From assembly GCF_014692515.1 (NCBI RefSeq), contig NZ_JACOIK010000017.1, forward strand, positions 1-64,000: a stretch of DNA of 64,000 nt, given 5' to 3'. Source of the stretch: Sphingobacterium micropteri. Its GTDB lineage: Bacteria > Bacteroidota > Bacteroidia > Sphingobacteriales > Sphingobacteriaceae. Numbering within the stretch: the stretch's first letter is position 1; the number at the start of each line of letters is the position of its first letter. The notes under the pieces were generated by a model. The model ran no database searches and was not told the DNA's origin. It saw nothing but the letters and a program-made list of their open reading frames with translations. Position numbers and translations under genes: made by a program. Positions 54,801 through 62,547 of the stretch are shown in pieces.

Positions 54801-55266
54801 ATTAAAAGGCGAATGGGATTTACAACTGGCCGGTGTGAAACACGAGCCCATAAAGCAACAACAGCCAGATTTCTGGACGACATCGGCAGTGGATGATGTC
54901 CGTTATCATTCCGGGATGGGCAGCTACTCCTTAACCTTCGATCAGCCTAAGAAAATCGGTAAACAACGCGTAACCTTGAAACTAGAAAGTGTGGAAAGCC
55001 TTGCAGAGATCGTGTTGAACGGGAAAGAGGTCGGTGTTATATGGACAAACCCGTTGGAGATTGATGTAACGGACTATTTGACACGTGGGAAAAATAAACT
55101 GGAGGTGCGCGTATATAATACCTGGGGTAACCGTTTTGGCTATGAAAGCCGTCATGAACCGGCAGAAAGACTTATTCAAACGATAGCAACACCGAAATAT
55201 TTGAAAGACTTGCAGGAATCTGGATTGCAGGGAGATATCCAATTGATATGGTATCATAAAAAATGA
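51871..55266 (+). CDS. Alpha-L-rhamnosidase, GH106, secreted
   Basis: From ATG 51871 the product is about 1131 residues with a signal peptide (FLKLYIGIAMLCVAFSGQAQ). The GH106 start PWVVWYFMHASYSKEGITADLKAMAENNIAGAYF and the catalytic-barrel segment YHIDSWESGSQNWT are clear, as is the DRPMGEFWFRS-like stretch. The C-terminal galactose-binding-like domain has LNGKEVGVIWTNPLEIDVTDYL and YNTWGNRFGYE. GH106 enzymes are calcium-dependent inverting rhamnosidases, some active on rhamnogalacturonan II and rhamnogalacturonan I side groups. A GTG at 51862 is an alternative start. Confidence 0.9.
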   Translation: MNFLKLYIGIAMLCVAFSGQAQIKGIPSHIVPFGADSYEKAKPWVVWYFMHASYSKEGITADLKAMAENNIAGAYFTPIKAKTDPPLFEPAAETLTPEWWEMFRHLVAEAKKYGIQIAMFPNDGFATAGGPWITPETSMQKVVYADTTITVDRSGKVNIRLPQPEKLYNYYEDIQLFAIPVAQKYRRSDEEPPKVTSSYDEDLQRLAQKGNEQRFATSQPGWIQYAFEQPFPSNALKVERRANNYGANRLKILVSHDGVDFDELTQLSSPRTGWLDWDNGVTHTIPYTTAKYYRFVFDPANFEPGAEDLDAAKWKPSINILGITLYEEPRVHQFEGKTGEIWRVSLPTDKEDVNPAYIIDRKKMIALNPTVARGEELTTELPAGTWKILRIGHTTTGHKNETAGAGKGLECDKLNAETVAFQFEQWFGKAYEMVGRELAKDVLTVYHIDSWESGSQNWTKQMPQEFSTRRGYDLTTYLPVLAGYIVNSVEESEAFLHDFRETIADLLQEKGYQTLRQKSDEYGVEFTAEMTAPVMLSDGMEHFGWTDRPMGEFWFRSPSHDKPNDILDAISGGHIYGKNNIMAEAFTQIRMEWDEHPRLLKSLQDRNFALGINSLVYHVYVHNPWMDRKPGMTLDGIGLYFQRDQTWWKPGKAWVDYAIRAQQLLQVGKPQRDIAVFIGEEMPRRSLLPDRLTTTLPGIIGQFRVKRTDSLMLNEGWPTQKIASVTTSANMFNPADWVDPLRGYAYDSFNPDVLLNQAKVVDGNVVFADHIAYRLLVVPGQHLLNPTPNHFSLAVLQKFADLAEQGASLLFKEKPMHIHGIAAKQDSIAFQKIVDKLFGDMQMADGLHYKSLGKGKVYLGVYHADSFAPLGIKEDVIIDNKNNASISWNHRHFDGGDSYFVANQDSLQREASLSFRATASYIYLYDVLQDRLLPISSVQKDNRTELNIAFEPFQSFFVLFSESQLNLPDWEVAKVETLKGEWDLQLAGVKHEPIKQQQPDFWTTSAVDDVRYHSGMGSYSLTFDQPKKIGKQRVTLKLESVESLAEIVLNGKEVGVIWTNPLEIDVTDYLTRGKNKLEVRVYNTWGNRFGYESRHEPAERLIQTIATPKYLKDLQESGLQGDIQLIWYHKK

Positions 55267-57290
55267 ACAACATGAAAGCAAAAAACAGTCTACTTATACT
55301 TGCTTTGTCTGGTTTGCTAACCGGACAATTATATGCGCAAGAAAAAGCGATTACAAATACGGGAGAAAGTCCTTTCGCCGTACAAAATGCCGTAAATATG
55401 GGGGATGTGTCTTGGACAAAAGGTTTCTGGGCAGAACGTACGAGCGTTTGTTACGAGCGTATGGTACCCCACCTTTGGGATGTATACACGCGTGCAGATA
55501 TCAGCCACGCTTACCGTAACTTTGAAATCGCTGCGGGCCTAGCGGAAGGAGAACATAAAGGGCCTTCGTTTCATGATGGCGATTTTTATAAAACATTAGA
55601 GGCCGTTTGTGCATTGTACGCGCAGACGAAAGATGAGCGTTTGCTGCAAATGATTGATGAAGTGACGCCCGTGATCGCAAAATCGCAACGCGAAGATGGA
55701 TATATCTACACAAAAGCAACCATCGACCAACGTAATTCTGGTGAGAATATCGAATTTCAGGACCGTTTAAGCTTTGAAGCCTATAACATCGGACATTTGA
55801 TGACCGCCGGATGCATACACTACCGGGTAACGGGAAACAAGAACCTCTTGAATATCGCGATTAAGGCGGCCGATTATCTCTACGGTTTCTATAAAAAATC
55901 GAACCCTACCTTAGCACGAAACGCTATCTGCCCATCGCATTACATGGGGACAATTGAGCTGTATCGCACGACGAAAGATCCTAAATATTTAGAATTGGCA
56001 CAACACCTGGTCGATATTAAAGGGGAAATTGAAGACGGTACAGATGACAACCAAGATCGTATTCCGTTTCGTCAGCAGAATAAAGCCATGGGGCACGCGG
56101 TGAGAGCAAGCTACCTTTACGCCGGAGTAACCGATTTGGTTACAGAGATACAGGATACCACGTTGAGCAATCGACTTTTTGCTATTTGGGACGATGTCGT
56201 TAAGCACAAGATGTATATCACGGGGGGGCTAGGCTCACTTTATGATGGAACTTCTCCCGATGGTACATCATATGATCCAGCAGATGTACAAAAGGTACAT
56301 CAGGCATTCGGGCGGGATTATCAATTGCCCAACCTAACGGCGCATAATGAAACCTGTGCGAATATAGGCAATATGCTCTGGAACTGGCGGATGGCAGGCT
56401 TGACAGGCGATGCGAAATATATTGATGTACTCGAGTTAGCGCTATATAATAGTGTGCTGTCCGGAATTAGTTTGGATGGCGATAAGTTTTTATATACAAA
56501 TCCGTTAAGCTATTCGTCTAACCTGCCTTTTCAGCAACGTTGGTCTAAAAAGCGCGTGCCTTATATTTCCTTGTCTAATTGCTGTCCGCCGAATGTGGTA
56601 CGTACGATTGCGGAGGTTAGCAGTTATGCCTACAGTGTGTCCGATGACGCGGTATGGGTGAACCTGTTTGGTGGAAATATCCTCAATACCGAATATAAAG
56701 GCCAAAAAATTAAAATTTCACAAGAGTCGAACTATCCATGGGATGGTGACGCGTCGTTTGTTGTGGAGGAATTGCCCGCAAATTACGCTTTAAAATTACG
56801 TATACCGGGCTGGGCAGATGATGCCAAGATTATGAAAAACAATAAGGAGGTTGCCTTTCAGACAGAAAAGGGGTACGCGATATTGTCTGCCGGACTAAAA
56901 AAAGGAGACCGTATCACCCTTCAGCTACCCATGAACGTTACATTTATGGAAGCAAATCCATTGGTAGAGGAAGCACGAAACCAAGTAGCCGTAATGCGTG
57001 GGCCGGTAGTTTACTGCCTTGAAAAAGCGGATGTTCCGGAAAATACAGATATATTTGATTTGAAGATTAATGCATCGAGTAGCTTTGAACCTGTAGAGGA
57101 ATCGGTTCTTGGACAATCGATTGTATTCTTACAAGGCAATGCTTACACCGATAATACCGAAAAGTGGAACACACTATATAGGAAAGTATCAGCCGACGAA
57201 CAAGAGGCTGTGTCGGTAAAGCTTGTTCCGTATTTCGCATGGGGAAACCGTTCGTTTGGAGATATGTCCGTGTGGTTGCCGCGCAAGTAG
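55263..57290 (+). CDS. Beta-L-arabinofuranosidase, GH127, secreted
   Basis: The 675-residue protein has a signal peptide (LLILALSGLLTGQLYA) and the GH127 (DUF1680) pattern: VSWTKGFWAERTSVCYERMVPHLWDVY, then GHAVRASYLYAGV, HNETCANIGNMLWNWRM and SNCCPPNVVRT. The CC pair and Glu ligate the zinc-coordinated catalytic Cys in this family. It releases L-arabinofuranose or, in related members, other furanosides. The start overlaps the stop of the GH106 gene (ATGA), so the two are coupled. Confidence 0.92.
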   Translation: MNNMKAKNSLLILALSGLLTGQLYAQEKAITNTGESPFAVQNAVNMGDVSWTKGFWAERTSVCYERMVPHLWDVYTRADISHAYRNFEIAAGLAEGEHKGPSFHDGDFYKTLEAVCALYAQTKDERLLQMIDEVTPVIAKSQREDGYIYTKATIDQRNSGENIEFQDRLSFEAYNIGHLMTAGCIHYRVTGNKNLLNIAIKAADYLYGFYKKSNPTLARNAICPSHYMGTIELYRTTKDPKYLELAQHLVDIKGEIEDGTDDNQDRIPFRQQNKAMGHAVRASYLYAGVTDLVTEIQDTTLSNRLFAIWDDVVKHKMYITGGLGSLYDGTSPDGTSYDPADVQKVHQAFGRDYQLPNLTAHNETCANIGNMLWNWRMAGLTGDAKYIDVLELALYNSVLSGISLDGDKFLYTNPLSYSSNLPFQQRWSKKRVPYISLSNCCPPNVVRTIAEVSSYAYSVSDDAVWVNLFGGNILNTEYKGQKIKISQESNYPWDGDASFVVEELPANYALKLRIPGWADDAKIMKNNKEVAFQTEKGYAILSAGLKKGDRITLQLPMNVTFMEANPLVEEARNQVAVMRGPVVYCLEKADVPENTDIFDLKINASSSFEPVEESVLGQSIVFLQGNAYTDNTEKWNTLYRKVSADEQEAVSVKLVPYFAWGNRSFGDMSVWLPRK

Positions 57291-57315
57291 CGTATAAGAA
57301 TAGGCTTTTTCGGAG

Positions 57316-57337
57316 GGCAGGAGATAATCTGCCTTTT
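57316..57337 (+). terminator. Short hairpin with T-run after the GH127 gene
   Basis: GGCAG (57316-57320) pairs with CTGCC (57329-57333), followed by TTTT. It lies 26 bases after the GH127 stop. A 5-bp stem makes it weak, so partial readthrough into the esterase gene is likely. Confidence 0.45.
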
Positions 57338-57376
57338 AACATTGAAAATGTGATAAAATGGGAAAAAAATAAATAG

Positions 57377-58795
57377 ATGAAAACTATAATTACTGTATTC
57401 CTCTTATGTATTTCCCTCGGGCTGCATGCCGAGGTACGTCTTTCTACCATTTTTACCGACGGTATGGTCTTGCAGCAGAAAAAGCGTGTTCCGATTTGGG
57501 GATGGGCGGGTAAAGCTGCTACGATAAAAGTGGAAACCTCCTGGGATCAGAAAGAATATCAGGCGAAAGCAGATGAAAAAGGTGTATGGCGTCTGTTCAT
57601 CCAAACACCGGAAGCAGGAGGTCCGTATAGCGTAACGGTCTCGGAAAAGAATACGATCGTGTTGGACGATGTGTTGATCGGCGAGGTATGGTTGTGTTCC
57701 GGACAATCCAATATGGAGATGCCATTGAAGGGGTACCCGGCGCAACCGATTATAGGTAGTACCGATGCTATTTTGGGGTCTAAAGATGAACAGTTGCGAT
57801 TATATACGGTGCCACGCAATCCCTTACTGAAGCCGGCGGACGATAGCAAGCCTTCCTTATGGAAGAAAGCTAATCCACAAAACGTGGCCAGCTTCAGTGC
57901 AACCGCTTATTTCTTCGGACGGAGATTGCGAGAAGTCTTGGATGTACCTGTTGGGCTTATTCACAGCAGCTATGGTGGTTCGAATATAGAAGCCTGGATG
58001 GACGCCGCTTGGTTGCAAGATGTCGAAGGAGTCGAAATTCCACAACAAGAAGAAGGACTTAAAGATAAAAACCGTGTACCTACTATGCTGTACAACGGTA
58101 TGATCCATCCATTGGTAGAATATGGGATTAAAGGTATGATTTGGTACCAGGGCGAATCAAACTACGAAACAGCAGATCGATATGAAATCTTGTTTCCGCG
58201 CATGGTGGCGAAATATCGCGCGTTGTGGAAAGATGATATGTTGCCCTTTTATTTTACACAGATTGCCCCGTTTGATTATGCGTCTTTACCACCATATTAC
58301 GTTGGCGGAAAATATAATTCGGCATTTATACGGGATGCACAACGAAAATCCTTGACGAAGATACCGGAATCTGGCATGGCCGTTACGATGGATATAGGGG
58401 AAAAGAACTGTATCCATCCCGCGCATAAGAAAGAAGGGGGTGATCGCTTAGCTTTATTGGCCCTAGGGGATGCTTATCATATAGAAGGGCTGAATCATAG
58501 GAGTCCAGTTTACGATAGCATTGCTATTGAGGGTAGCACGGTAGTCGTATATTTTAAGGATGCGCCATTAGGGTTGACATCCTTCGGAAAGGATATCAAA
58601 AGCTTTGAAATTGCGGGAGAAAATAAAGTTTTCCACCTCGCTAGTGCGATTGTACAGGGTAAAACGATCGTTTTATCGTCTCCAAGCGTAGCCAAACCCG
58701 TTGCTGTGCGCTATGCGTTTAAAGATTTTGTGGTGGGAGACTTGTTCGGGGTCAATGGTCTACCGGTGAGTTCATTCCGAACCGATGATTGGTGA
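57377..58795 (+). CDS. SGNH carbohydrate O-acetylesterase (sialate O-acetylesterase family)
   Basis: The 472-residue protein has a signal peptide (IITVFLLCISLGLHA) and the family blocks: WLCSGQSNMEMPLKG with the nucleophile Ser, VGLIHSSYGGSNIEAWM, GMIWYQGESNY, and 'NCIHPAHKKEGGDRLA' carrying the Asp/His end. Such esterases remove acetyl groups from sugars; in this setting a pectic or xylan acetyl group is more likely than sialic acid. It belongs with the hydrolase run. Confidence 0.88.
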   Translation: MKTIITVFLLCISLGLHAEVRLSTIFTDGMVLQQKKRVPIWGWAGKAATIKVETSWDQKEYQAKADEKGVWRLFIQTPEAGGPYSVTVSEKNTIVLDDVLIGEVWLCSGQSNMEMPLKGYPAQPIIGSTDAILGSKDEQLRLYTVPRNPLLKPADDSKPSLWKKANPQNVASFSATAYFFGRRLREVLDVPVGLIHSSYGGSNIEAWMDAAWLQDVEGVEIPQQEEGLKDKNRVPTMLYNGMIHPLVEYGIKGMIWYQGESNYETADRYEILFPRMVAKYRALWKDDMLPFYFTQIAPFDYASLPPYYVGGKYNSAFIRDAQRKSLTKIPESGMAVTMDIGEKNCIHPAHKKEGGDRLALLALGDAYHIEGLNHRSPVYDSIAIEGSTVVVYFKDAPLGLTSFGKDIKSFEIAGENKVFHLASAIVQGKTIVLSSPSVAKPVAVRYAFKDFVVGDLFGVNGLPVSSFRTDDW

Positions 58796-58809
58796 TACGG
58801 TTTTCTTTT

Positions 58810-58832
58810 CCCTTTTTTCCCGCAAAAAAGGG
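58810..58832. terminator. Perfect hairpin with A/T-rich flanks (bidirectional terminator)
   Basis: CCCTTTTTT, a 5-base loop and AAAAAAGGG form a perfect 9-bp stem directly after the esterase gene. The outer flanks TTTTC and GAGAAAA extend it with a mismatch. A second, longer inverted repeat lies at 58844-58917. Confidence 0.55.
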
Positions 58833-58843
58833 AGAAAAAGCTC

Positions 58844-58917
58844 GTCGCTGGGAATCTTTGACAGAAGAGTTTGTGCAAGGAAGGATTTTCTGCAATTGTC
58901 AAAGTTTCCAAGGCGAC
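58844..58917. repeat. Long imperfect inverted repeat in the esterase-DUF5703 gap
   Basis: About 20 bases at 58844-58863 (GTCGCTGGGAATCTTTGACA) match the reverse complement of 58897-58917 with one gap and two or three mismatches, around a 33-base loop. It is too far from a T-run to be a simple terminator and may be an extragenic repeat or a processed RNA hairpin. No gene is seen in 58796-58993. Confidence 0.5.
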
Positions 58918-58993
58918 ATTAGGTGTTAATTAGGGGAAGTACAATTCGTAATGCATGTTAGGCAAAGTATACAAACAAATGAAATAGTACAGA

Positions 58994-61318
58994 ATGAATC
59001 AATTGAGATATATAATTCTTTTGATATATTGTATCCTGTTGGCTGCTAAAGTACACGCGCAGGAATTTAATTGGGAAGATTATTATATCACCTGGGATAA
59101 ACCGAGTAAACATTCCGGAGAGTCCATGCCATTGGGGGGAGGGGATATAGGTCTGAATGTATGGGTAGAAAATGGCGATATTCATTTCTATTTAGGTAAA
59201 TCGGGTGCTTTTGATGAAAATAATGCCCTATTGAAACTCGGTCGGGTACGTCTAAAACTTTATCCTAACCCGTTTGAAGGTACCACGTTCAAGCAACAGT
59301 TGCAGGTGGATAAGGGACAGCTGGTTATTTCGGGAGAACATCATGGTGTAAAAGCGGAGGTGTCCTTGTGGGTCGACGTGGAGCGTCCAAATGTTTACGT
59401 GGATATTCAGGCGAATAAAAAAATTACGGTGGAAGCCGCTTACGAAAGTTGGCGTTACAAAGAGCGCTTTCCTAAAAAGAGAGAAAATAATGCCAACTCG
59501 TGGAAATGGGCTCCTCCACACGAGGTTGTGACAAAAAGGGATAGCATCTATACGGGAGATGATAACGTGGTGTTTTTTCACCAGAATACAGATAGTAGCG
59601 TATTTGATATAGTCGTGCGACAGCAAGGGATGGAATCGGTGAAGGATTCTTTATACAATCCACTCGCCGGCTTGATCTCGGGCGGAATGTTGCAAAGTCA
59701 GGATTTTACCTTCGTCGAACAGCGTTCGGGTAAATATATGGATACCGACTATCAAGCTTGGGTGCTGAAAAGCAAAAAGCCTGCTGCCAAACACGCCTTG
59801 CAGGTATCGTTACATGTAGCGGGGCCGGTTTCGTTAGCCGGTTGGCAGCAACAGTTAAGGGATTTGGCCTATTCAAAGGAATCAAAGTCCCGCACGAAGA
59901 GCCGGAATCTGGAGTGGTGGCGTAACTTTTGGGATAGAAGCTATATCCGTATACAACCTGATCAACCCCATGAAGGCAATAAAGGCTGGCAAGTAGGGCG
60001 TAACTATCAACTTTTCCGCTTTATGCTGGCCGCAAACGCTTACGGCAAATATCCTACGAAATTTAATGGCGGACTATTCACCTACGACCCATCATCTATT
60101 GATAGCACGATGAATTTTACACCCGATTTCCGCAATTGGGGAGGAGGTACCCACACGGCGCAAAACCAACGTTTGGTCTATTGGCCTATGCTAAAAAGCG
60201 GCGACTTTGATATGATGACTGCGCAGTTTCAGTTTTACCAACGGATACAACGCAACGCGGAATGGCGATCGAAAGTGTATTGGGGTCACGGGGGAGCGAG
60301 CTTTACCGAGCAGATTGAGAATTTTGGGTTGCCGAATCCGGCAGAATATAATTGGAAACGACCCGAAGATTATGATAAGGGCGTTGAATATAATGCTTGG
60401 CTGGAGCATCAGTGGGATACGGTACTGGAATTTTGTATGATGATGCTGGAAACAGCTCATTATAACGATGCCGATATCCGTCCTTATATTCCTTTTATAG
60501 AAAGCTGTTTGCGATTCTTCGACGAGCATTATCAATATCAGGCAAAAAAACTTGGAAGTAAGGTTTTAGATCAAAATGGACATTTGGTTTTCTATCCCGG
60601 TTCTTCGGCAGAAACATATAAAATGGCCTACAATGCATCCACGACGGTAGCCGCACTGCAAGAAGTTACCCGAAGGATGTTGTCACTTTCCGCAGCAGTA
60701 GTAAATGATTCGTTACGGACTTATCTGGAGGTATTTCAGCAAAAGATACCACCTTTACCTACTAGAGTGCTAAATGGGAAGAAGATGTTGGCACCGGCTG
60801 AAATATGGGCGCGAATTAATAATACAGAAGCACCACAGCTATATGGTGTATATCCTTGGGGGATTTATGGCGTGGGAAGACCGGATATGGACATCGCGTT
60901 GAATACTTTTCATGACGATCCCGATGTATTAAAATTCAGGAGTCATGTTGGCTGGAAACAGGATAATATTTTTGCTGCACGCCTAGGGCTAACAGAAGAA
61001 GCTAAAAAATTTACCACGCTTAAATTAAAAAACGCAGATCGACGTTTCCCGACCTTTTGGGGGCCTGGTTTTGATTGGGTTCCAGACCATAATTGGGGAG
61101 GGTCAGGCATGATTGGTCTGCAAGAAATGTTATTGCAGGCAGTGGATGATAAACTCTATCTTTTCCCGGCTTGGCCAATAGAATGGGACGTAGATTTCAA
61201 GCTTCATGCCCCTCAACAAACAACGGTAGAAGGTAAGCTACGTAACGGGAAGCTCATCGATCTACGGGTGTTTCCGGAGAGGCGAACAGTGGATGTTATC
61301 AATATGCTTGGACGATAA
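58994..61318 (+). CDS. DUF5703-type secreted glycosidase-like protein (GH95-like fold)
   Basis: The 774-residue protein has a signal peptide (IILLIYCILLAAKVHA) and starts EFNWEDYYITWDKPSKHSGESMPLGGGDIGLNVWVENGD, the DUF5703 opening. A long (alpha/alpha)6 region follows with TAQNQRLVYWPMLKSGDFDMM, FYPGSSAETYKMAYNASTTVAALQE and FDWVPDHNWGGSGMIGLQEMLLQ, similar to the GH95 clan. Candidate catalytic acids are the Glu in SSAETY and Asp in VPDHNWGG. The substrate has not been settled to my knowledge; context suggests a pectin side-chain fucosidase or galactosidase. Confidence 0.8.
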   Translation: MNQLRYIILLIYCILLAAKVHAQEFNWEDYYITWDKPSKHSGESMPLGGGDIGLNVWVENGDIHFYLGKSGAFDENNALLKLGRVRLKLYPNPFEGTTFKQQLQVDKGQLVISGEHHGVKAEVSLWVDVERPNVYVDIQANKKITVEAAYESWRYKERFPKKRENNANSWKWAPPHEVVTKRDSIYTGDDNVVFFHQNTDSSVFDIVVRQQGMESVKDSLYNPLAGLISGGMLQSQDFTFVEQRSGKYMDTDYQAWVLKSKKPAAKHALQVSLHVAGPVSLAGWQQQLRDLAYSKESKSRTKSRNLEWWRNFWDRSYIRIQPDQPHEGNKGWQVGRNYQLFRFMLAANAYGKYPTKFNGGLFTYDPSSIDSTMNFTPDFRNWGGGTHTAQNQRLVYWPMLKSGDFDMMTAQFQFYQRIQRNAEWRSKVYWGHGGASFTEQIENFGLPNPAEYNWKRPEDYDKGVEYNAWLEHQWDTVLEFCMMMLETAHYNDADIRPYIPFIESCLRFFDEHYQYQAKKLGSKVLDQNGHLVFYPGSSAETYKMAYNASTTVAALQEVTRRMLSLSAAVVNDSLRTYLEVFQQKIPPLPTRVLNGKKMLAPAEIWARINNTEAPQLYGVYPWGIYGVGRPDMDIALNTFHDDPDVLKFRSHVGWKQDNIFAARLGLTEEAKKFTTLKLKNADRRFPTFWGPGFDWVPDHNWGGSGMIGLQEMLLQAVDDKLYLFPAWPIEWDVDFKLHAPQQTTVEGKLRNGKLIDLRVFPERRTVDVINMLGR

Positions 61319-61450
61319 TCGATAACACACGTTACCCGCGGAAAACAAATTTAACGACGGGATACATGACAGAACATAACAGTTTTCTCTATTATTCCTT
61401 TTACCTTGGAACGTTCTTATGAAGAATCGATATTATTTAATACATAATTT

Positions 61451-62524
61451 ATGAATGCATTAGCTGGAGTTTTATTCCACTTTATAGGCGGTTTTGCGTC
61501 TGGTAGCTTCTACGTTCCTTACAAGAAAGTAAGAGGATGGTCATGGGAAGCAATGTGGATCCTCGGGGGACTCTTTTCTTGGATTATTGTGCCACCCATC
61601 GCGGCTTGGCTTACGATCCCGAATTTTGGAGATATCATCCGGGAAGCGGATACGTCAACCTTAGGTTATACGTATTTATTTGGGCTCTTATGGGGTATCG
61701 GTGGCCTGACCTATGGTTTGGGCGTACGTTATCTTGGGGTATCGTTAGGCAGTAGCGTCATGTTGGGTTTGAGTATGGTATTTGGCTCGTTAATGCCTGC
61801 TATTTACTATTTTTTCAACCAATCTCCCGGTAAACAAGGTATCGATTATTTCTTTACCACAAATGCAGGAATCTGCGTAATGATAGGGCTTTTGGTGTGT
61901 ATCGTGGGAATATATCTCTGTGGACGAGCAGGTATCTTAAAAGAAAGAAGCTTAGCCTCCCTGTCAGCAGAAGCAAAGTTGGGGTACAATTTCGGAGTAG
62001 GGATTGTCGTGGCGATTGTATCCGGCGTGTTGAGTGCCTGCTTTAACTTTGGTATCGAAGCCGGAAAACCATTAGCGGATGTCGCCAATCAACTCTGGAA
62101 GGCAGCAAATCCTAATCAGGGCGAATTCTTGTATCAAAATAACGTTAGTTACGTGGTCATCCTGTGGGGAGGATTCACAACGAATGTCATCTGGTGCCTT
62201 TATTTATTAACAAAAAACAAAACATTTTCTGATTATACGAATAAAACAGCTCCGCTAAGAAAGAATCTTTTGCTATGCGCATTAGGAGGAACAACTTGGT
62301 ATCTACAGTTTTTCTTCTACGGTATGGGCGAAAGCCGTCTCGGAAACGGAGCGAGCTCCTGGATTCTTCATATGGCGTTTATCATTTTGATCGCCAATGC
62401 CTGGGGTGTTATCTTAAAAGAATGGAAAGGGGTGAATAAATCAACCTACACCTCTATTATAGCAGGTATTGTGACGATTATCCTGTCTATTTGTATTGTT
62501 GGTTTAGCAAAAACATTAGAATAA
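61451..62524 (+). CDS. rhaT: L-rhamnose/proton symporter RhaT
   Basis: The 357-residue membrane protein starts MNALAGVLFHFIGGFASGSFYVPYKKVRGWSWEAMWI and has ten predicted membrane segments. Family blocks include LFGLLWGIGGLTYGLGVRYLGVSLGSSVMLGLSMVFGSLMPA and 'TTWYLQFFFYGMGESRLG'. It imports L-rhamnose freed by the rhamnosidases encoded upstream. It is followed after 23 bases by the aldolase gene and opens the rhamnose catabolism genes. Confidence 0.93.
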   Translation: MNALAGVLFHFIGGFASGSFYVPYKKVRGWSWEAMWILGGLFSWIIVPPIAAWLTIPNFGDIIREADTSTLGYTYLFGLLWGIGGLTYGLGVRYLGVSLGSSVMLGLSMVFGSLMPAIYYFFNQSPGKQGIDYFFTTNAGICVMIGLLVCIVGIYLCGRAGILKERSLASLSAEAKLGYNFGVGIVVAIVSGVLSACFNFGIEAGKPLADVANQLWKAANPNQGEFLYQNNVSYVVILWGGFTTNVIWCLYLLTKNKTFSDYTNKTAPLRKNLLLCALGGTTWYLQFFFYGMGESRLGNGASSWILHMAFIILIANAWGVILKEWKGVNKSTYTSIIAGIVTIILSICIVGLAKTLE

Positions 62525-62547
62525 TAAAATATCAAATTTAAATAGCC

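Noticed and set aside
57377..58795. Sialic-acid utilisation locus
   Set aside because: Only the esterase family name points that way; no sialidase, lyase or sialic acid transporter is present.
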